Of a DNA stretch of 44,767 bases, positions 41,181 through 44,767 are shown one piece after another. Position numbers and translations under genes: made by a program. How positions within the stretch are numbered: the first letter of the stretch is position 1; each line of letters opens with the position of its first letter. The notes below the pieces were generated by a model. The model saw only the letters and a list, made by a program, of their open reading frames with translations, did not search any database and had not been told where the DNA came from. Source of the stretch: Agromyces albus (GTDB taxonomy: Bacteria > Actinomycetota > Actinomycetes > Actinomycetales > Microbacteriaceae); assembly GCF_004134825.1 (NCBI RefSeq), contig NZ_SDPN01000034.1:1-44767 (forward strand), read 5' to 3'.

Positions 41181-41450
41181 ATGGATGCGACGAAGCACTG
41201 GAGCATCACCGTCGACATCGACGAGCAAGAGGACACCACGCTGGCACAGGTCAGCCTGCGCACGCCCGCAGGTCAGGATGTGACCGGCGTCGGCCAGGCA
41301 CAGCGCAACCCGCACGATCCGAGCGTGCCCGAGATCGGCGACGAACTCGCAGTCGCGCGCGCTCTGCGCAACCTCGCCGAGCGACTGCTGCACACAACCG
41401 AGAGAGACATCAAGGGCGCCACTGGCGAGTCGGCGCACCTGCACCGCTAG
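41181..41450 (+). CDS. DUF1876 domain protein
   Basis: An 89-aa soluble protein that is one DUF1876 domain: KHWSITVDIDEQEDTTLAQVSLRT, VTGVGQAQRNPHDPSVPEIGDELAVARALRNLAERLL (key parts GQAQRNP and PEIGDELAVARAL). The family, found in actinobacteria, has a double-stranded-RNA-binding-like fold and no known function. GGTGAG precedes the ATG. Confidence 0.85.
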   Translation: MDATKHWSITVDIDEQEDTTLAQVSLRTPAGQDVTGVGQAQRNPHDPSVPEIGDELAVARALRNLAERLLHTTERDIKGATGESAHLHR

Positions 41451-41517
41451 GGCAGCGGATGCCGCGCCCCGCGATCCCCGGTTGACGTACCCGCGCCGCC
41501 GCGACGAGGCTGGCACC

Positions 41518-42192
41518 ATGGCTGACTCCACCCCTGAGAACTGGCGCCGCGTCGACGACTACCTCGCCGCGACCCTGCTCGACGACGACACGGCCTTGGC
41601 CGTTGCACGTTCCGATTCCTTCGACGCGGGTCTTCCCGCGATCGAGGTCACGCCACTCGCCGGCAAGCTCCTGCATCTGCTCGCACGGATGACGCGGGCT
41701 CGCAACGTGCTCGAGGTGGGCACGCTCGGCGGCTACTCGACGATCTGGCTCGCCCGCGGCATCCCCCGCGATGGCCGCGTGGTGACGCTCGAGCTCGAGC
41801 AGCGCCATGCCGACGTGGCCCGCGCCAACCTCGAGCGAGCGGGAGTGTCCGAGCAGGTCGAGATCATCGTCGGGCGCGCCGCCGACACCCTGCCGCGGAT
41901 CGCCGAGCGCGGGTACGAGCCCTTCGACCTCGTGTTCATCGATGCCGACAAGGAGTCGAACTCCATCTACATCGACTGGGCGATCCGCCTGGGGCATCCG
42001 GGCACCGTCATCGTCGTCGACAACATCGGCCGCGGGGGCGAGGTCGCCGACCCGAGCACCGACGACCCGATGGTGATCGGCACCCGACGTGCGCTCGAGC
42101 TCCTGGGCAGCGACCCGCGGGTGGACGCCACCGCACTGCAGACCGTCGGGGCGAAGGGGTGGGACGGGATCGCGATCGCGACCGTGCTGTAG
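41518..42192 (+). CDS. Class I SAM-dependent O-methyltransferase (family 3)
   Basis: A 224-aa methyltransferase of the catechol/caffeoyl-CoA type. SAM motif I is VLEVGTLGGYSTIWLAR (about residues 65-80), followed by GRVVTLELEQRHADVARANLE, FDLVFIDADKESNSIYIDW with the metal-binding Asp, and VIVVDNIGRGG. A divalent metal normally positions the acceptor hydroxyl. It stands alone; the natural acceptor is unknown. The ATG at 41518 has only a weak ribosome site. Confidence 0.88.
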   Translation: MADSTPENWRRVDDYLAATLLDDDTALAVARSDSFDAGLPAIEVTPLAGKLLHLLARMTRARNVLEVGTLGGYSTIWLARGIPRDGRVVTLELEQRHADVARANLERAGVSEQVEIIVGRAADTLPRIAERGYEPFDLVFIDADKESNSIYIDWAIRLGHPGTVIVVDNIGRGGEVADPSTDDPMVIGTRRALELLGSDPRVDATALQTVGAKGWDGIAIATVL

Positions 42193-42209
42193 CAGACCGT
42201 GGTGCAGCA

Positions 42210-43769
42210 CTAGTCCCCATCGAGCGCGCCCGGGTACAGCTCGTCGAGCAGCCCGAGCGCGATGTCGACGAGCACCTCCTCGAGCTCGCGCTGCAAGGTC
42301 TCCTCGCCCTCACCCCGCTGGCCCCAGATCACCGCGAGCCGATCGTGCTCGGCGACCACCGCCTCCACCACCATCGGTCGCCAGAACGGCGGATACTCCC
42401 CCTTGCGCCAAGCTCCGCGGCCGCGTCCGTAGTGCGCCACGGCCAGGTACCGCAGCAGCGCCGAGGTCACGAGCCCGTCGAGGAACGCCTCCTCCCAGCG
42501 CAGGGTCGAGTCGCTCCGACCGCGCACCGCGTTGATGCCGCGCGCGATGCTGCCGCCGCCGAGCACACCGAGGATCGCGCCGGCGATCATTCCGGCCCCG
42601 AACGTGAGACCACCCGCCGCGAGGTCGGCGCCGAGTCCGGTCAGCGCACCCGACACGACGCCCGACAACATGGCCGTGCGGGTCTCGTCGAGCGGAGCGT
42701 CGATGTGCAGGTCGTCGGCCACTCGCTCGAGCACCTCGTCGGCGGCTCGCCCTTCGAGCCGGTGGATCGCGATGAGCCGTTCCGTGCTCTCGCGCAGGTC
42801 GGCCTGCAGTCGCCCAGCCATCTGCTCCGCGGCATCCGCTCGGGCCCGTGATCGCTCGGGGCTCGGCAGGCCGAGGGAGCCGCCGACCCGCTGCGCGAGC
42901 GGTTCCTCGGGCAGCGTCGTCTGGTCGACGGCGGCACGCGCGATCGGCCCTGCGAGCGCGGCCATTGCGGCGTCGAACTCGCCCATCCGGAGGTCGCGCC
43001 AGGCGGCCGACAAACGGGCGAAGGCCGGCCGCGAGGCATCCGGAACCAGCGGATCGATCGCCGCGAACAGCGTGAACTCCTGCACCCAGCAGCGCGCGAA
43101 CGCGTCGAGCGCGAGCACGCCCCGCACGGGTGTGGAGTCGCCGAGCGCGGCGCGCCACCGTGCGACATCCGCCTCCTCGACCGCACGCTCGCGCGGAGGG
43201 CCGGTCTGGTTGAGCAGCACGAGCACGGGCTTGCCGATCCACTCGAGCACCTCGAGCTCGGGGGCGAGGTAGCCGGCGTCGGCGGGCGCCTCGGCCGCGT
43301 TCACGAGGTAGAGCACCACGTCGGCCTGCTCGGCGACGTTGCGCACCGCGAGCTGGCTGAGCCACAGCGAGCGGTCCTGGTAGCGATCCCACACCTGCGA
43401 CGTGAACCAGCCGATGGGGTTACCGGTCTGCCGCAGCCGGCGCACGAGTCGCACGCTGTCGCCGAAGCCGGGGGTGTCCCACAGCGTGAGCAGGTCGCCC
43501 TCGCTCGTCTGCACGAGCGGGAACGGCGTCGACTCGGCGGTGACGTGCGGGGCGTCGCGCACCTCGCCGACGTCGCGCCCGAGCAGCGTGCGCGCGAGCG
43601 TCGTCTTGCCAGCGTTCGTGTGCGAGATGAGCGAGAGCGAGACGGCGCCGGCATCGAGACCGGGCACCTCCGGCAGCCCCGGCGGCCCCGGCGGTCGAGT
43701 AGGCAGCGAAGCAGCCGTATCGAGACCCCGCCCCCGATCAAGCCCGTCGGATGCCCCTTGCTCGCTCAT
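42210..43769 (-). CDS. GTPase with DUF3482 C-terminal domain
   Basis: A 519-aa protein. The N-terminal GTPase domain has the P-loop SHTNAGKTTLAR (about residues 49-60), switch II WDTPGFGDS and base-recognition LLNQTG. The C-terminal half contains a Gly/Ala-rich hydrophobic pair (GVVSGALTGLGADLAAGGL, GAGMIAGAILGVLGGG) that may insert into the membrane, as in other DUF3482 proteins. Its start overlaps the DUF2868 gene by ATGA; these two are regularly paired. The first 35 residues are encoded partly by a palindromic repeat (43692-43727). Confidence 0.85.
   Translation of the reverse strand: MSEQGASDGLDRGRGLDTAASLPTRPPGPPGLPEVPGLDAGAVSLSLISHTNAGKTTLARTLLGRDVGEVRDAPHVTAESTPFPLVQTSEGDLLTLWDTPGFGDSVRLVRRLRQTGNPIGWFTSQVWDRYQDRSLWLSQLAVRNVAEQADVVLYLVNAAEAPADAGYLAPELEVLEWIGKPVLVLLNQTGPPRERAVEEADVARWRAALGDSTPVRGVLALDAFARCWVQEFTLFAAIDPLVPDASRPAFARLSAAWRDLRMGEFDAAMAALAGPIARAAVDQTTLPEEPLAQRVGGSLGLPSPERSRARADAAEQMAGRLQADLRESTERLIAIHRLEGRAADEVLERVADDLHIDAPLDETRTAMLSGVVSGALTGLGADLAAGGLTFGAGMIAGAILGVLGGGSIARGINAVRGRSDSTLRWEEAFLDGLVTSALLRYLAVAHYGRGRGAWRKGEYPPFWRPMVVEAVVAEHDRLAVIWGQRGEGEETLQRELEEVLVDIALGLLDELYPGALDGD
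43692..43727. repeat. Dispersed palindromic repeat, copy D, inside a coding region
   Basis: CGGTCGAGTA (43692-43701) and TATCGAGACC (43718-43727) with the inner stem GGCAGCGAAGCAGCC. It is the shortest and most diverged copy, in the same orientation as copy A. It codes in frame for RGLDTAASLPTRPPG near the N-terminus of the GTPase. Confidence 0.65.
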
Positions 43770-44767
43770 GACCGCCTCGCATCTGGCGTGGCGTCGCCAT
43801 CATGTGCGGATGCTGCAGCGGCGAGCTCCGCCTCGGCCGCGGCCAGGTCGGGGTCGATGAGATCGACGAACACCGAAACGCTCCCGTGCGCCTCGAGCAG
43901 CTCGCGCCACGCCGCGCGGCGTTCGTCGCGTCGCCGGGCGTCATCGCCCCATCGCGCGAGGAACGCCGACTCGTCGACGAGCGCGACGGTGGTTCCGGAT
44001 GCCGCGGCACGGCGCCGATCGTCGCCACCGCCGAGCGCCGTGAGGAACGCCCCATGCGCGTCATCCTCGGGCGTGGCCGTGAGGCCGAACAGCGGCACGC
44101 GGATCTCGCCAGCGTCGCTGAAGCCCGTGCCCGCGGCATCCGTCACCGAACTCTGCTCGAAGTCGTCGCCCCACGCGACGGGCGCGTCAATCGCCGCAAC
44201 CGCGTTGCCGTACGCCCGCGCAAGGATCGCTTCGAGCCCCGCCCGCGCCTCGGGCGTGAGGGTGTAGCTGTAGGGGATCACGCGCACGCGCGCCGGCTCA
44301 CCCACCCACGCCGCGACGAGCCGGCGATAGTACGGCTCGTCGAGCGGCAGCACCACGCGCTTCGCCCGGCGCCGCTCGACGAGCCCCGCGACGAGCGCGA
44401 GCACGAGCCGCGGCACGATGACGACGGCGGCGACCGTGGCCGCCATGAGGTGCATCCACAGCGCGGCGTTCTCGCTCGCGGGCGCCCGGATCGCCTCGAT
44501 CGCGGCAATGTCGGGCACCGGGATGCCGGTGACCCACGATCCCGGCGCGAGCGTCACGGCGAGCAGGGCGTGCACCTGCTCGGCTCCGAGGAACGTGCTC
44601 TCCCACGACGCACGGTACTCGAACGCGAGCCCGCGCAGGTAGAGGCCGGCGATCACGCCGAGCGCGGTCGCCGCCGCAGCGAGGTGCAGCACGCGAGCGG
44701 CGCGCGCTCCGTAGAGCGGTGCGGCGACGCGCGCCCAGTCGCGGGGGAGCGCGGCGAGCACGGTGCG
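43766..44767 (-). CDS. DUF2868 domain membrane protein, C-terminal part
   Basis: The last 333 codons of a gene that continues past the right edge. Four hydrophobic helices are visible near the front: VLHLAAAATALGVIAGLYL, LLAVTLAPGSWVTG region, LWMHLMAATVAAVVIVPRL and VLALVAGLVE. The block RVIPYSYTLTPEARAGLE and the remaining soluble domain are DUF2868-like. It overlaps the DUF3482 GTPase gene, its usual partner; the pair probably forms a membrane-associated GTPase system of unknown function. Confidence 0.83.
   Translation of the reverse strand, partial: RTVLAALPRDWARVAAPLYGARAARVLHLAAAATALGVIAGLYLRGLAFEYRASWESTFLGAEQVHALLAVTLAPGSWVTGIPVPDIAAIEAIRAPASENAALWMHLMAATVAAVVIVPRLVLALVAGLVERRRAKRVVLPLDEPYYRRLVAAWVGEPARVRVIPYSYTLTPEARAGLEAILARAYGNAVAAIDAPVAWGDDFEQSSVTDAAGTGFSDAGEIRVPLFGLTATPEDDAHGAFLTALGGGDDRRRAAASGTTVALVDESAFLARWGDDARRRDERRAAWRELLEAHGSVSVFVDLIDPDLAAAEAELAAAASAHDGDATPDARRS

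Overview
The window is very GC-rich, tightly packed DNA from an actinobacterium, most likely Microbacteriaceae (Agromyces/Microbacterium-like). This is an inference from codon use, actinobacterial protein families, frequent GTG/TTG starts, and lineage-type repeats: a palindromic element with GGTTTCGATA / TACTCAACC ends and a very frequent octamer CGGATGCC. There are no rRNA or tRNA genes, phage genes, insertion sequences or CRISPR arrays that I can see. It reads as chromosome rich in carbohydrate-use genes.

Layout. (1) 1-5385, minus strand: a seven-gene operon with an FMN reductase, a flavin reductase, an ABC importer (ATPase, permease, lipoprotein), a RutA-like flavin monooxygenase and a coupled isochorismatase-fold hydrolase cut by the left edge. 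It looks like uptake and oxidative ring opening of a pyrimidine-like or other amide compound. (2) 5592-7939: an unknown protein, a DoxX membrane protein behind a four-half-site operator, a small acidic protein and a secreted choice-of-anchor L protein. (3) 8260-16697: a fructan region. A secreted GH68 levansucrase/inulosucrase faces an operon (sugar-binding lipoprotein, two permeases, GH91 enzyme, LacI regulator) whose promoter is overlapped by LacI-type operators. The GH91 protein (inulin fructotransferase / difructose-anhydride hydrolase family) has its catalytic pair but no signal peptide, so it probably acts inside the cell on imported difructose anhydride or fructo-oligosaccharide. (4) 16734-20296: a ZIP metal transporter, a P-loop sugar/nucleoside-kinase-like protein and a Tat-exported phosphoesterase.

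(5) 20364-30428: a second sugar locus. LacI with a perfect operator, an ABC importer, a GH130 mannoside phosphorylase/hydrolase and a secreted protein of no family I can name are followed by a multidomain secreted GH53 endo-galactanase. A broken VOC-family gene and a 19-bp direct repeat lie at its edges. (6) 30619-32428: an ECF sigma factor overlapping a membrane protein with two four-cysteine extracellular domains. (7) 32487-44767: housekeeping and stress genes: ICMT-like methyltransferase, Ogt DNA repair protein, DUF1905, hemerythrin, alpha/beta hydrolase, DUF1345, DUF222-HNH, CBS protein, an alpha/beta hydrolase-TetR operon behind a near-perfect 36-bp palindrome, DUF1876, an O-methyltransferase, and the DUF3482 GTPase/DUF2868 pair cut by the right edge.

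The most interesting items are the proposed intracellular difructose-anhydride pathway with its operator array, the unassigned secreted protein beside GH130, the duplicated hydrolase fragment at 38884-38972, the repeat family (one copy inside a coding region) and the strongly enriched octamer.
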